NCBI RefSeq assembly: GCF_040560245.1
Contig: NZ_JAKMWP010000002.1
Direction: 5' to 3' (one strand)
Source: Morganella sibonii
GTDB lineage: Bacteria > Pseudomonadota > Gammaproteobacteria > Enterobacterales > Enterobacteriaceae
DNA: 64,000 nt
In this document: piece by piece, positions 17,812 through 25,850 of the stretch
How positions within the stretch are numbered: the stretch's first letter is position 1
How the letters are laid out: each line of letters starts with the position of its first letter
Position numbers and translations under genes: made by a program
Notes under the pieces: model-generated
What the model was told of the DNA's origin: nothing
Database searches by the model: none
Seen by the model: the letters and a program-made list of their open reading frames with translations, nothing else

Positions 17812-19152
17812 ATGACAGCACGCCGCAGCGCAAACTTATTATTGGTTGATGACGATCCGGGTTTACTGAAACTGCTGGGAATGCGCCTGAGCAGTGAAGG
17901 TTTCCGGGTATCAACGGCAGAAAGCGGCCCTGAAGCGCTGAAGGTTCTCAGCAAAGAAAAGATTGATCTGGTCATCAGTGACCTGCGGATGGATGAAATG
18001 GATGGTATGGCGCTGTTTGCCGAGATCCAGAAAACCCATTCCGGGATGCCGGTGATTATTCTCACTGCTCACGGCTCTATCCCCGATGCGGTGGCGGCCA
18101 CCCGTGAGGGCGTTTTCAGCTTTCTGACCAAACCGGTGGATCGTGATGCTTTATATAAAGCTATCGATGATGCACTGGCGCTTTCCACCACCACGGTCAG
18201 TGATGAATCCTGGTGTGAGAGTATTGTTACCCGCAGCCCGCTGATGCTGCGTCTGCTGGAACAGGCACGCATGGTGGCGCAGTCCGATGTCAGTGTTCTG
18301 ATCAACGGCCAGAGTGGTACCGGGAAAGAGGTACTGGCACAGGCTATCCACAAAGCCAGCCCGAGAGCGAAAAAACCGTTTATTGCCATTAACTGCGGCG
18401 CATTGCCGGAGCAGTTACTGGAATCTGAATTGTTCGGCCATGCCAAAGGTGCCTTTACCGGTGCCGTCAGCAGCCGCGAAGGGCTGTTCCAGGCGGCGGA
18501 GAGCGGTACACTGTTCCTCGATGAAATCGGGGATATGCCGATGCCGCTGCAGGTCAAACTGCTGCGTGTTTTGCAGGAGCGTAAAGTGCGCCCGCTCGGC
18601 AGCAACCGCGACATTGATATTGATGTCCGCGTGATTTCCGCGACACACCGCGATTTACCCAAGGCGATGGAAAAACACGAGTTCCGTGAAGATCTTTATT
18701 ACCGCCTCAATGTGGTTAACCTGAAAATTCCGACACTCCATGAGCGGGCAGAAGATATCCCGCTGCTGGCCAATCATATTCTGCGTGAAGCGGCGAAAAA
18801 ACATAAGCCGTTTGTCCGCAGTTTCTCTCCGGATGCCATGAAATGTCTGATGGGCGCAAGCTGGCCGGGCAACGTCCGCCAGTTACTTAACGTTATCGAG
18901 CAATGTGTGGCGCTGTCCACCGTGCCGGTGATCAGTGAGGCGCTGGTGACACAGGCTCTGGAAGGCGAAAATACCGCATTGCCGACTTTTGCGGAAGCCC
19001 GCAATCAGTTTGAGCTCAATTACTTACGCAAACTTCTCCAGATGACCAAAGGTAACGTGACCAATGCCGCGCGGCTGGCGGGGCGTAACCGGACAGAATT
19101 TTATAAATTGCTGTCCCGTCATGAGCTGGATGCGGCCGACTTTAAAGAATAA
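17812..19152 (+). CDS. glrR: Response regulator GlrR (QseF), sigma-54 activator
   Basis: NtrC-family activator of glmY and rpoE promoters. The receiver domain has acidic residues at 13-15 and phospho-acceptor Asp57 in ISDLRMDEMDG. The AAA+ domain has Walker A GQSGTGKE and the sigma-54 contact loop GAFTGA. A Fis-type helix-turn-helix closes the protein (NVTNAARLAGRNRTEFYKLL). ATG 17812 follows GGAG by 10 bases and gives 446 residues, as in E. coli (444). The frame is open upstream inside qseG but that is not used. Its predicted targets are the three TGTC-N10-GACA sites upstream of glmY. Confidence 0.95.
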   Translation: MTARRSANLLLVDDDPGLLKLLGMRLSSEGFRVSTAESGPEALKVLSKEKIDLVISDLRMDEMDGMALFAEIQKTHSGMPVIILTAHGSIPDAVAATREGVFSFLTKPVDRDALYKAIDDALALSTTTVSDESWCESIVTRSPLMLRLLEQARMVAQSDVSVLINGQSGTGKEVLAQAIHKASPRAKKPFIAINCGALPEQLLESELFGHAKGAFTGAVSSREGLFQAAESGTLFLDEIGDMPMPLQVKLLRVLQERKVRPLGSNRDIDIDVRVISATHRDLPKAMEKHEFREDLYYRLNVVNLKIPTLHERAEDIPLLANHILREAAKKHKPFVRSFSPDAMKCLMGASWPGNVRQLLNVIEQCVALSTVPVISEALVTQALEGENTALPTFAEARNQFELNYLRKLLQMTKGNVTNAARLAGRNRTEFYKLLSRHELDAADFKE

Positions 19153-19259
19153 GCAAAGAATCGGCTCTGGCCGGCACATTTTGCTATCATCTTCATTATT
19201 AGCTGTTTTATTATTAATTTTTACATACGGTGAGACTCATCCCGGGAGAGCAGGATTTT

Positions 19260-20882
19260 ATGCGTCGTACACTTAATATCGCCCTGGCCCAGCTGAATTT
19301 TCTGGTCGGAGATATCGAAGGCAATGGTGAACGTATTCTGAAAACCATGGCGGAACAACAGGCAGCCGGAGCTGACCTGGTCATGTTTTCCGAACTGGCA
19401 TTGTCCGGATATTCGCCGGAAGACCTGGTTTTTCGTCCCGATTTTCATCAGCGGATAGTACAGAGCCTTACCCGGATACAACAGGCCAGCGGTGACTGCG
19501 CTGTGCTGGCGGGGCACCCGTGGCAGGAAAACGGCCGCATTTATAATGCTCTCTCTCTCTTTGAGAAAGGGGAACTCCGCGCCCGTTATTTCAAACAGGA
19601 ACTGCCGAACTACGGTGTGTTTGATGAAAAACGCTGGTTTACGGCGGGAACTGAAAGCTGTGTGATCGATTTCCGTGGTTACCGTCTCGGGTTACTCATT
19701 TGTGAGGATATCTGGACTGACGGCCCTGTTGATGCGCTGAAGGCCGCCGGGGCTGAAATCATCCTTACGCTGAATGCATCACCGTATTCCACTGATAAAA
19801 TTGATACCCGCGATGTGCTGATACAGGCTCATTGCCGTCGTACCGGGCTGCCGCTGGTGTATCTCAATCAGGTCGGTGGCCAGGATGAACTGATTTTTGA
19901 TGGTGATTCTGCCGTTTTCGCCGCTGATGGCAGCGTAACACATCGTCTTGCTGCATTTTCAGAGCAAATCGCACAGTGTCACTTTACCGATCTGACCATC
20001 ACACCGATGGCGGACCCGGTACCGTCGTTATCTGTCCTTGCGCAGGTTTATCAGGGGCTGGTGCTGGCGACACGGGATTATGTCCGCAAAAATGGTTTTC
20101 AGGGGGCGCTGCTGGGTCTGTCCGGCGGGATAGACTCCGGCCTGACCGTTGCGATTGCCGCCGATGCACTGGGCAGAGATAAAGTGCAGGCGGTGATGAT
20201 GCCGTTCCGCTACACCTCCGATATCAGCATCCACGATGCCCGTGAGCAGGCAGAACTGCTGGGGGTGGAATTTGATGTGGTGTCGATTGAGCCGATGTTT
20301 GACGCCTTTATGCACGAACTGGCACCGAAATTTGCCGGAACGCCGGTGGATACTACCGAAGAGAATTTACAGGCGCGCTGCCGGGCAGTGATCCTGATGG
20401 CGATGTCTAATAAGCGCCGCCGCATTGTGCTGACCACCAGTAATAAAAGTGAATGTGCTGTCGGTTACTCCACACTGTACGGGGATATGGCCGGGGGCTT
20501 TAACGTCCTGAAAGATGTGCCGAAAACCATGGTGTTTGAGCTGGCGAGATACCGCAATACACTGTCACCGGCAATCCCGGAGCGGGTTATCACCCGTCCG
20601 CCGTCTGCGGAGCTGGCACCGGGTCAGCTGGATCAGGACAGCCTGCCGCCGTATGACATCCTGGATGCATTGCTGGCGGGGTATGTTGAAAAAGATATGT
20701 CCGCAGATGAACTGATTGCCGCCGGGTTTGATGAGGCGGTAGTCCGCAAGGTTATCCGGCTGGTGGATATCAATGAATACAAACGCCGCCAGTCACCGGT
20801 GGGGCCGCGCATTACCGCCCGGAACTTTGGCAAAGATCGCCGTTACCCGATTACATCCGGGTTTGGCCGCAAAAATTGGTAA
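19260..20882 (+). CDS. nadE: Glutamine-dependent NAD+ synthetase
   Basis: Final step of NAD synthesis: nicotinic acid adenine dinucleotide to NAD, using glutamine as the nitrogen donor. The N-terminal nitrilase-like glutaminase covers about 1-250, with catalytic Cys in LLICEDIW and Glu in FSELALSGY. The C-terminal synthetase has the ATP PP-loop LSGGIDSGLT. The 540 residues fit the NadE2 class, unlike the short ammonia-dependent NadE of E. coli. ATG 19260 follows AGGA; a GTG at 19230 is a weaker choice. It sits between glrR and glnB, with glnB 12 bases downstream, so co-transcription with PII is likely. Confidence 0.94.
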   Translation: MRRTLNIALAQLNFLVGDIEGNGERILKTMAEQQAAGADLVMFSELALSGYSPEDLVFRPDFHQRIVQSLTRIQQASGDCAVLAGHPWQENGRIYNALSLFEKGELRARYFKQELPNYGVFDEKRWFTAGTESCVIDFRGYRLGLLICEDIWTDGPVDALKAAGAEIILTLNASPYSTDKIDTRDVLIQAHCRRTGLPLVYLNQVGGQDELIFDGDSAVFAADGSVTHRLAAFSEQIAQCHFTDLTITPMADPVPSLSVLAQVYQGLVLATRDYVRKNGFQGALLGLSGGIDSGLTVAIAADALGRDKVQAVMMPFRYTSDISIHDAREQAELLGVEFDVVSIEPMFDAFMHELAPKFAGTPVDTTEENLQARCRAVILMAMSNKRRRIVLTTSNKSECAVGYSTLYGDMAGGFNVLKDVPKTMVFELARYRNTLSPAIPERVITRPPSAELAPGQLDQDSLPPYDILDALLAGYVEKDMSADELIAAGFDEAVVRKVIRLVDINEYKRRQSPVGPRITARNFGKDRRYPITSGFGRKNW

Positions 20883-20894
20883 CAGGATCTGACA

Positions 20895-21233
20895 ATGAAA
20901 AAGATTGAGGCAATTATTAAGCCGTTTAAACTCGATGATGTCCGCGAAGCACTGGCTGAAGTCGGGATCACCGGGATGACTGTAACAGAAGTGAAAGGGT
21001 TCGGCCGCCAGAAAGGGCATACCGAACTGTATCGCGGTGCGGAATATATGGTGGATTTCCTGCCGAAGGTAAAAATTGAAATTGTTGTCGCCGATGACAT
21101 TCTCGATACCTGTGTGGAAACCATTATGCAGACGGCGCAGACCGGCAAAATCGGTGACGGTAAAATCTTTGTGTTCGATGTGGCCCAGGTGGTGCGGATA
21201 CGTACCGGTGAACAGGATGAAGATGCAATCTGA
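20895..21233 (+). CDS. glnB: Nitrogen regulatory protein PII (GlnB)
   Basis: Trimeric signal protein reporting glutamine and 2-oxoglutarate. It controls GlnE and NtrB and is uridylylated by GlnD. It has the standard 112 residues. The T-loop keeps Tyr51 in GHTELYRGAEYMVDFLPK, and the C-terminal signature TGKIGDGKIFVFDV is intact. It directly follows nadE, and a terminator follows. PII proteins are reported to control glutamine-dependent NAD synthetase in other proteobacteria, which makes the pairing meaningful. Confidence 0.97.
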   Translation: MKKIEAIIKPFKLDDVREALAEVGITGMTVTEVKGFGRQKGHTELYRGAEYMVDFLPKVKIEIVVADDILDTCVETIMQTAQTGKIGDGKIFVFDVAQVVRIRTGEQDEDAI

Positions 21234-21264
21234 GTTCTGCTGATCACATCGGTCAATCATATTG

Positions 21265-21304
21265 ATCCGGCGGCTGTTATTTCTGACTCCGCCGGATTTT
21301 TTTA
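21265..21304 (+). terminator. Terminator of nadE-glnB
   Basis: ATCCGGCGG (21265-21273) pairs with CCGCCGGAT (21289-21297), followed by a run of eight T. Confidence 0.9.
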
Positions 21305-21327
21305 TCTGTCAGCAAAAGGAGAAGACT

Positions 21328-21597
21328 GTGCGGGCAATACATGTGCGGGTAATACAATGGATCGTTGCGGTATGTGCGGTGGTGATTATTCTGGTGATGG
21401 CCGGTATTATTATTCTGCAGTCAGCACTGAGAGATCCCGGTCAGCATGAATTACCGGCGCTGTTTGCGCAGGTTTCCGGGATGAATTTAAATAAAGAGGA
21501 AAGCGAAGAGCTGGAAACATGCATTCAGTCGGCCAAAGTGATGTATTTTTCACAGGCAGTAAAAAAGTGTGTGAACCGGGCGCGGTATAAGAACTGA
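21328..21597 (+). CDS. Small single-span membrane protein, unknown function
   Basis: Not recognised. GTG 21328 follows AAAAGGAG, a good ribosome site, and gives 89 residues. A basic start (VRAIHVRVIQ) is followed by one strong membrane segment (about 11-32, VCAVVIILVMAGIIIL), then a soluble acidic-to-basic tail with two Cys (TCIQSAK and KKCVNR) that could form a disulfide in the periplasm. It begins 23 bases after the glnB terminator and faces hmp convergently. An upstream in-frame start at 21262 lies inside the terminator and is rejected. The ribosome site and clean hydrophobic segment support a real gene. Confidence 0.6.
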   Translation: MRAIHVRVIQWIVAVCAVVIILVMAGIIILQSALRDPGQHELPALFAQVSGMNLNKEESEELETCIQSAKVMYFSQAVKKCVNRARYKN

Positions 21598-21696
21598 AAA
21601 AATAAGAACTAAAAAAAGAAGCAAAAAAAAGAGTAACAGTGAACCGGGCGAAAGGATGGGATAGATATAAATTCGGCGGTTATGTCACTGTTACTC
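21571..21696. repeat. Direct and inverted repeats downstream of the small membrane gene
   Basis: GTGAACCGGGCG occurs at 21571-21582 and again at 21639-21650, separated by A-rich repeats. A perfect 12-base inverted repeat, GAGTAACAGTGA (21631-21642) and TCACTGTTACTC (21685-21696), has a 42-base loop. A shorter hairpin ACGCTGA-ATAC-TCAGCGT lies at 21721-21738. Together these fill the gap before hmp. They could be convergent-gene terminators or a structured RNA; none has a clean T tail on the plus strand. Confidence 0.6.
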
Positions 21697-21762
21697 AAAT
21701 GTGCATTGACTTCAGCACGTACGCTGAATACTCAGCGTGTTGTTATTGTTGTTCTGTCGCGA

Positions 21763-22944
21763 TTATAAAATTTTGTGCGGACCGAAACATTCATAATGGA
21801 TCTGGTCTGCACTGACGCCCATTGCAGTCAGCTGACGCGCAATGTGCTGCATAAAGGCCACCGGGCCGCACAGGTAATAGTGGCGTGTTTTACTGAGCAG
21901 GGCATCCTGCTGAGCGGTTAAATCCATCAGCCCGGTCAGGTGAGGGTGAGCTTCATCAGCACGCGGTTCTCTGTACCAGACAGTCTGACTGAACGCCGGT
22001 AACTGAGCACCGGTGCGGTTTACTTCATCCGCAAAGGCATGCACACCACCGTGCTCTGCGGCATGCAGCCAGGTCACATCCGCCGGATGTTGCTGTGCAG
22101 CCAGTGTCTGTAACATCGCCATCATCGGTGTCAGGCCGACACCGGCTGAAATCAGAACGACCGGGGTCTCTTTTTCAGTGTCGAGGAAAAAATCACCCAG
22201 CGGCGGCGTCAGTTTGACCACATCGCCTTCCTGTACATTAGCGTGCAGCCAGCCGGAAATCGTACCTTTGTCCTCACGTTTAACCGCAATACGGTAGGTT
22301 TTACCGTCCGGTACCTGTGTCAGGGAGTACTGGCGGATTTCCTGATTATCCAGCGCATCATCATTGATATAGACACTGATATACTGACCCGGCCGGTAAT
22401 CCGCGACGGGCTGACCATCAACCGGCGCCAGTTCAAAACTGGTGATCAGCTCACTCTGCGGCTGTTTGCGGATCACACGGAATTCACGCAGACCTTCCCA
22501 TCCGCCCTGTGACGCCGCTTTTTCCTGATATAACCCGGCTTCGCGCTGAATAAAGATATCTGCCAGTACGCCGTAAGCTTTACCCCAGGCGGTCAGCACT
22601 TCTTCACCCGGATTGAGTAACTCTTCAATGGTGGCAAGCAGGTTTTCCCCGACAATCGGGTAATGTTCCGGTCTGATCATCAGACTGGCGTGTTTGTTGG
22701 CAATTTTTTCGACTGCCGCGCCCAGTGCGCCGAGGTTATCAATATTCATGGCATAGGCGCAGACCGCATTAAACAAGGCTTCACGCTGTGCACTATTCTG
22801 CTGGTGGCTCATGGTGAAGATATCTTTTAATTCCGGATGCTGACGAAACATGCGGTCATAAAAATGCGCGGTCAGTTTCGGTCCGGTGGCGGCAATCAGC
22901 GGGGCAGTGGATTTTACGGTGGTGATAGTTTGTGCATCGAGCAT
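21763..22944 (-). CDS. hmp: Flavohemoglobin, nitric oxide dioxygenase
   Basis: Converts nitric oxide and O2 to nitrate using NADH and FAD, in the cytoplasm. The globin domain (about 1-138) has proximal haem His85 in NKHASL. The FAD-binding domain has RQYSL, and the NAD domain has GVGLTPM. The 393 residues match the family (E. coli 396). It starts with a clear ATG after an AGGAG-like site. It is divergent from glyA as in E. coli. An NsrR-like operator lies just upstream, so induction by nitric oxide is expected. Confidence 0.96.
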   Translation of the reverse strand: MLDAQTITTVKSTAPLIAATGPKLTAHFYDRMFRQHPELKDIFTMSHQQNSAQREALFNAVCAYAMNIDNLGALGAAVEKIANKHASLMIRPEHYPIVGENLLATIEELLNPGEEVLTAWGKAYGVLADIFIQREAGLYQEKAASQGGWEGLREFRVIRKQPQSELITSFELAPVDGQPVADYRPGQYISVYINDDALDNQEIRQYSLTQVPDGKTYRIAVKREDKGTISGWLHANVQEGDVVKLTPPLGDFFLDTEKETPVVLISAGVGLTPMMAMLQTLAAQQHPADVTWLHAAEHGGVHAFADEVNRTGAQLPAFSQTVWYREPRADEAHPHLTGLMDLTAQQDALLSKTRHYYLCGPVAFMQHIARQLTAMGVSADQIHYECFGPHKIL

Positions 22945-22986
22945 AGCAGGGCTCCTGAAAAAGCATCACATCAGTGTGAAATTTAT

Positions 22987-23009
22987 AACATGTATTTTTT
23001 ATGCAACTT
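22987..23009 (-). promoter_or_regulatory. NsrR operator of hmp
   Basis: On the minus strand the halves AAGTTGCATAA and AAATACATGTT flank one A, an 11-1-11 repeat close to the NsrR consensus (AANATGCATTT and its mirror). It lies 43 bases upstream of hmp, where the promoter is expected. Confidence 0.78.
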
Positions 23010-23187
23010 ATAATGCAGGGCAGAATTTGTAAAGCGCAAATTTTTCTGCTGTTTCTGAAAATCCGCTGAAAATAGCGGAATTGATCAGTGAGCGGGGGCA
23101 GGAGGGGATCACAAATCCGGTATTGCGTCCGATGAACAGGATATTCTTATGAAATAATAAGTGCGGTAATTACCTGATTTTACCGCT

Positions 23188-23203
23188 ATGCAATCGTTTG
23201 CGT
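23188..23203 (+). promoter_or_regulatory. PurR box upstream of glyA
   Basis: ATGCAATCGTTTGCGT resembles the PurR operator, with the CGTTTGCGT half intact. It lies 112 bases before glyA, as expected for purine control of one-carbon supply. The remainder of the 370-base hmp-glyA gap (22945-23314) shows no gene and no clear MetR site. Confidence 0.75.
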
Positions 23204-23314
23204 ATTTTTTGTTTCAGGGGCTATCTCAATTCAGAAAAAGGGTTTACACTGTAGGGCATTCGTCCCCGGAAAGGGGTGTTTTTTTATCGGCATCAGGCGA
23301 GTCAGGAGAAGCTA

Positions 23315-24568
23315 ATGTTAAAGCGTGAAATGAATATTGCAGATTACGACCCACAACTCTGGCAGGCGATGAAAGACGAAGATCGTCGTCAGGAAGAGCA
23401 TATTGAATTAATTGCCTCTGAGAACTACACCAGCCCGCGCGTTATGGAAGCTCAGGGCTCCCAGCTCACCAACAAATATGCGGAAGGGTATCCGGGCAAA
23501 CGCTACTACGGCGGCTGCGAATATGTGGATATCGTGGAACAACTGGCGATTGACCGTGCAAAAGAACTGTTCGGTGCAGATTACGCCAACGTTCAGCCGC
23601 ATTCCGGCTCCCAGGCTAACGTTGCAGTGTACTCCGCACTGCTGTCTCCGGGCGATACAGTATTAGGGATGAATTTAGCGGAAGGCGGTCACCTGACTCA
23701 CGGCTCTCCGGTAAACTTTTCCGGTAAACTGTACAATATCGTCCCTTACGGTATCGATTCTGCCGGTAAAATCGATTATGACGATGTCGCTGAACAGGCG
23801 AAAAAACATCAGCCGAAAATGATCATCGGCGGCTTCTCTGCTTATTCCGGTGTGGTTGACTGGGCGAAAATGCGCGAAATCGCGGACAGCATCGGTGCTT
23901 ACCTGTTTGTTGATATGGCACACGTTGCCGGTCTGGTTGCTGCGGGTGTTTATCCTAACCCGGTTCCGCATGCGCACGTTGTCACCACCACCACGCACAA
24001 AACCCTGGCGGGTCCGCGCGGCGGGATGATCCTGGCGAAAGGCGGTGATGAAGATCTGTACAAAAAACTGAACTCAGCCGTATTCCCGGGCAACCAGGGG
24101 GGTCCGCTGATGCACGTTATCGCCGGTAAAGCAGTGGCGTTAAAAGAAGCAATGGAGCCTGAATTTAAAGCAAATCAGGTCCAGGTTGTGAAAAATGCCA
24201 AAGCAATGGTTGAAGTCTTCCTGAACCGTGGTTATAAAGTGGTGTCCGGTGGTACTGAGAACCATCTGTTCCTGGTGGATCTGGTCGATAAAGACATCAC
24301 CGGTAAAGATGCCGATGCTGCACTGGGCCGTGCTAACATCACGGTGAACAAAAACAGTGTGCCGAACGATCCGAAGAGCCCGTTTGTGACCTCTGGTATC
24401 CGTGTCGGTTCCCCGGCAATTACCCGTCGCGGCTTCAAAGAAGCAGAAGCCCGTGAACTGGCCGGCTGGATGTGTGACGTGTTAGATAACCTCAATGATG
24501 AAGCGACCATTGAAGCTGTGAAACAAAAAGTTCTGGCTATCTGCGCGAAATACCCGGTTTACGCATAA
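23315..24568 (+). CDS. glyA: Serine hydroxymethyltransferase
   Basis: Interconverts serine plus tetrahydrofolate with glycine plus methylene-tetrahydrofolate; PLP enzyme, cytoplasmic. The PLP-binding Lys sits in VTTTTHKTLAGPRGG. Substrate motifs such as AEGYPGKRYYGGCEYVD are present. ATG 23315 follows AGGAG and gives 417 residues, the same as E. coli. It has a PurR box upstream and a strong terminator downstream. Confidence 0.98.
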   Translation: MLKREMNIADYDPQLWQAMKDEDRRQEEHIELIASENYTSPRVMEAQGSQLTNKYAEGYPGKRYYGGCEYVDIVEQLAIDRAKELFGADYANVQPHSGSQANVAVYSALLSPGDTVLGMNLAEGGHLTHGSPVNFSGKLYNIVPYGIDSAGKIDYDDVAEQAKKHQPKMIIGGFSAYSGVVDWAKMREIADSIGAYLFVDMAHVAGLVAAGVYPNPVPHAHVVTTTTHKTLAGPRGGMILAKGGDEDLYKKLNSAVFPGNQGGPLMHVIAGKAVALKEAMEPEFKANQVQVVKNAKAMVEVFLNRGYKVVSGGTENHLFLVDLVDKDITGKDADAALGRANITVNKNSVPNDPKSPFVTSGIRVGSPAITRRGFKEAEARELAGWMCDVLDNLNDEATIEAVKQKVLAICAKYPVYA

Positions 24569-24592
24569 TCGCGTTACCAATCTGATGTAACC

Positions 24593-24626
24593 AAAACCCG
24601 CTTCGTTCGCCGCAAGCGGGTTTTTT
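24593..24626 (+). terminator. Terminator of glyA
   Basis: AAAACCCGCTT (24593-24603) pairs with AAGCGGGTTTT (24614-24624), running into six T. Confidence 0.92.
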
Positions 24627-24649
24627 GTATTTCTGAAAAGGAGAGGCAG

Positions 24650-25792
24650 ATGTTTGTTCCGTCATCGCTTTGGTTGGCGCTTGATTATTTTACGTATTTT
24701 TTTTCCTACGGGATTTTTCTTCCCTACTGGGGCGCATGGCTGAAAGGTGAAGGGCATGATGTGGCAACGGTCGGTATGCTGCTCAGTGTGGGGCTGGTGG
24801 CGCGTTTTATCGGCAGTCTGTTTATTACGCCGTTGTTTAAAGATCCGTCACGGCTGATTTTTGCGTTGCGCCTGATGGCACTCTGCGCTTTTCTGTTTGC
24901 GCTGGCGTTTTATTTCGGCTCGCACTGGCTCTGGCTCTTTTTTGTGATGGCCGGATTCAACCTCTTTTTCTCACCGATGATCCCGCTGGGGGATTCCCTC
25001 GCCGCGACCTGGCAAAAACAGTTTCCGATGGATTACGGCTCGATCCGTGTCTGGGGTTCAGTGGCCTTTATCATTGCCACTTCTGTCACCGGCATGCTGA
25101 TGGATATCTGGAAGCATGAGGTGATTCTGGCGGCGCTGGTGGTCAGTACCGGAACTCTGCTGCTGACGTCGCTGCTGCGTCCGCGCATTATGCCGTCCGG
25201 GGAAATGAAGCAGCGCGGGCCGCAGGTGAAGTTCAGTGTTCTGCTGAAAGATAGTGCGGTTGTCCGCTTTCTGCTGTGCGTCAGTTTATTGCAGGGGGCG
25301 CATGCCGCCTATTACGGCTTCAGTGTGATTTACTGGCAGAAGGTCGGGTATTCGGATGCTGCGATTGGCTATCTCTGGTCGCTGGGCGTGGTGGCGGAAG
25401 TGATTGTCTTTACGTTCAGTAATAAGCTGTTCCGGCGCTGGAGCGCGGCAAACCTGCTGCTGCTTTCCGGTATCTGCGGTATTCTGCGCTGGTCACTGCT
25501 GGGCATGTCGGCCGCATTGCCGGTGCTGATTGTGGCGCAGATCCTGCACAGTGGTACCTATACCGTGTGTCATCTGGCGGCAATGCGCTTTATCGGCGCC
25601 CGCAAATCCACCGAAATCATTCCGTTACAGGCGGCGTATTCCGCGCTGGCGATGGGCGGGGCGATTGCGGTGATGACGCTGGTGGCGGGGTATCTGTATG
25701 AAGATATCCACGGCGGGATATTTTATCTGATGGCGCTGACGGTGGTTCCTGCGCTGTTCCTGCGGCCTAAAATCCGCCCTCAGTCATACTGA
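24650..25792 (+). CDS. hcaT: HcaT-type major facilitator transporter
   Basis: Twelve-span inner-membrane transporter of 380 residues, very close to E. coli HcaT, the putative 3-phenylpropionate permease. It keeps FFSYGIFLPYWGAWLKG at the start, NLFFSPMIPLGDSLA, and LLQGAHAAYYGFSVIYWQ in the middle. AAGGAGAGG precedes the ATG. As in E. coli it follows glyA. No hca catabolic genes are nearby in this window, so the substrate is uncertain; the name reflects orthology. Confidence 0.88.
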   Translation: MFVPSSLWLALDYFTYFFSYGIFLPYWGAWLKGEGHDVATVGMLLSVGLVARFIGSLFITPLFKDPSRLIFALRLMALCAFLFALAFYFGSHWLWLFFVMAGFNLFFSPMIPLGDSLAATWQKQFPMDYGSIRVWGSVAFIIATSVTGMLMDIWKHEVILAALVVSTGTLLLTSLLRPRIMPSGEMKQRGPQVKFSVLLKDSAVVRFLLCVSLLQGAHAAYYGFSVIYWQKVGYSDAAIGYLWSLGVVAEVIVFTFSNKLFRRWSAANLLLLSGICGILRWSLLGMSAALPVLIVAQILHSGTYTVCHLAAMRFIGARKSTEIIPLQAAYSALAMGGAIAVMTLVAGYLYEDIHGGIFYLMALTVVPALFLRPKIRPQSY

Positions 25793-25816
25793 GAACAACG
25801 GGATAACAGCGGTAAT

Positions 25817-25849
25817 AATACGGCACCGGCGCTGCCCCGGTGCCGTATT
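25817..25849. terminator. Bidirectional hairpin between hcaT and betT
   Basis: AATACGGCACCGG (25817-25829) and CCGGTGCCGTATT (25837-25849) form a perfect 13-base stem with a 7-base loop. It ends one base before the betT stop codon and lies between two convergent genes. T runs are short on both sides. Confidence 0.75.
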
Positions 25850-25850
25850 C

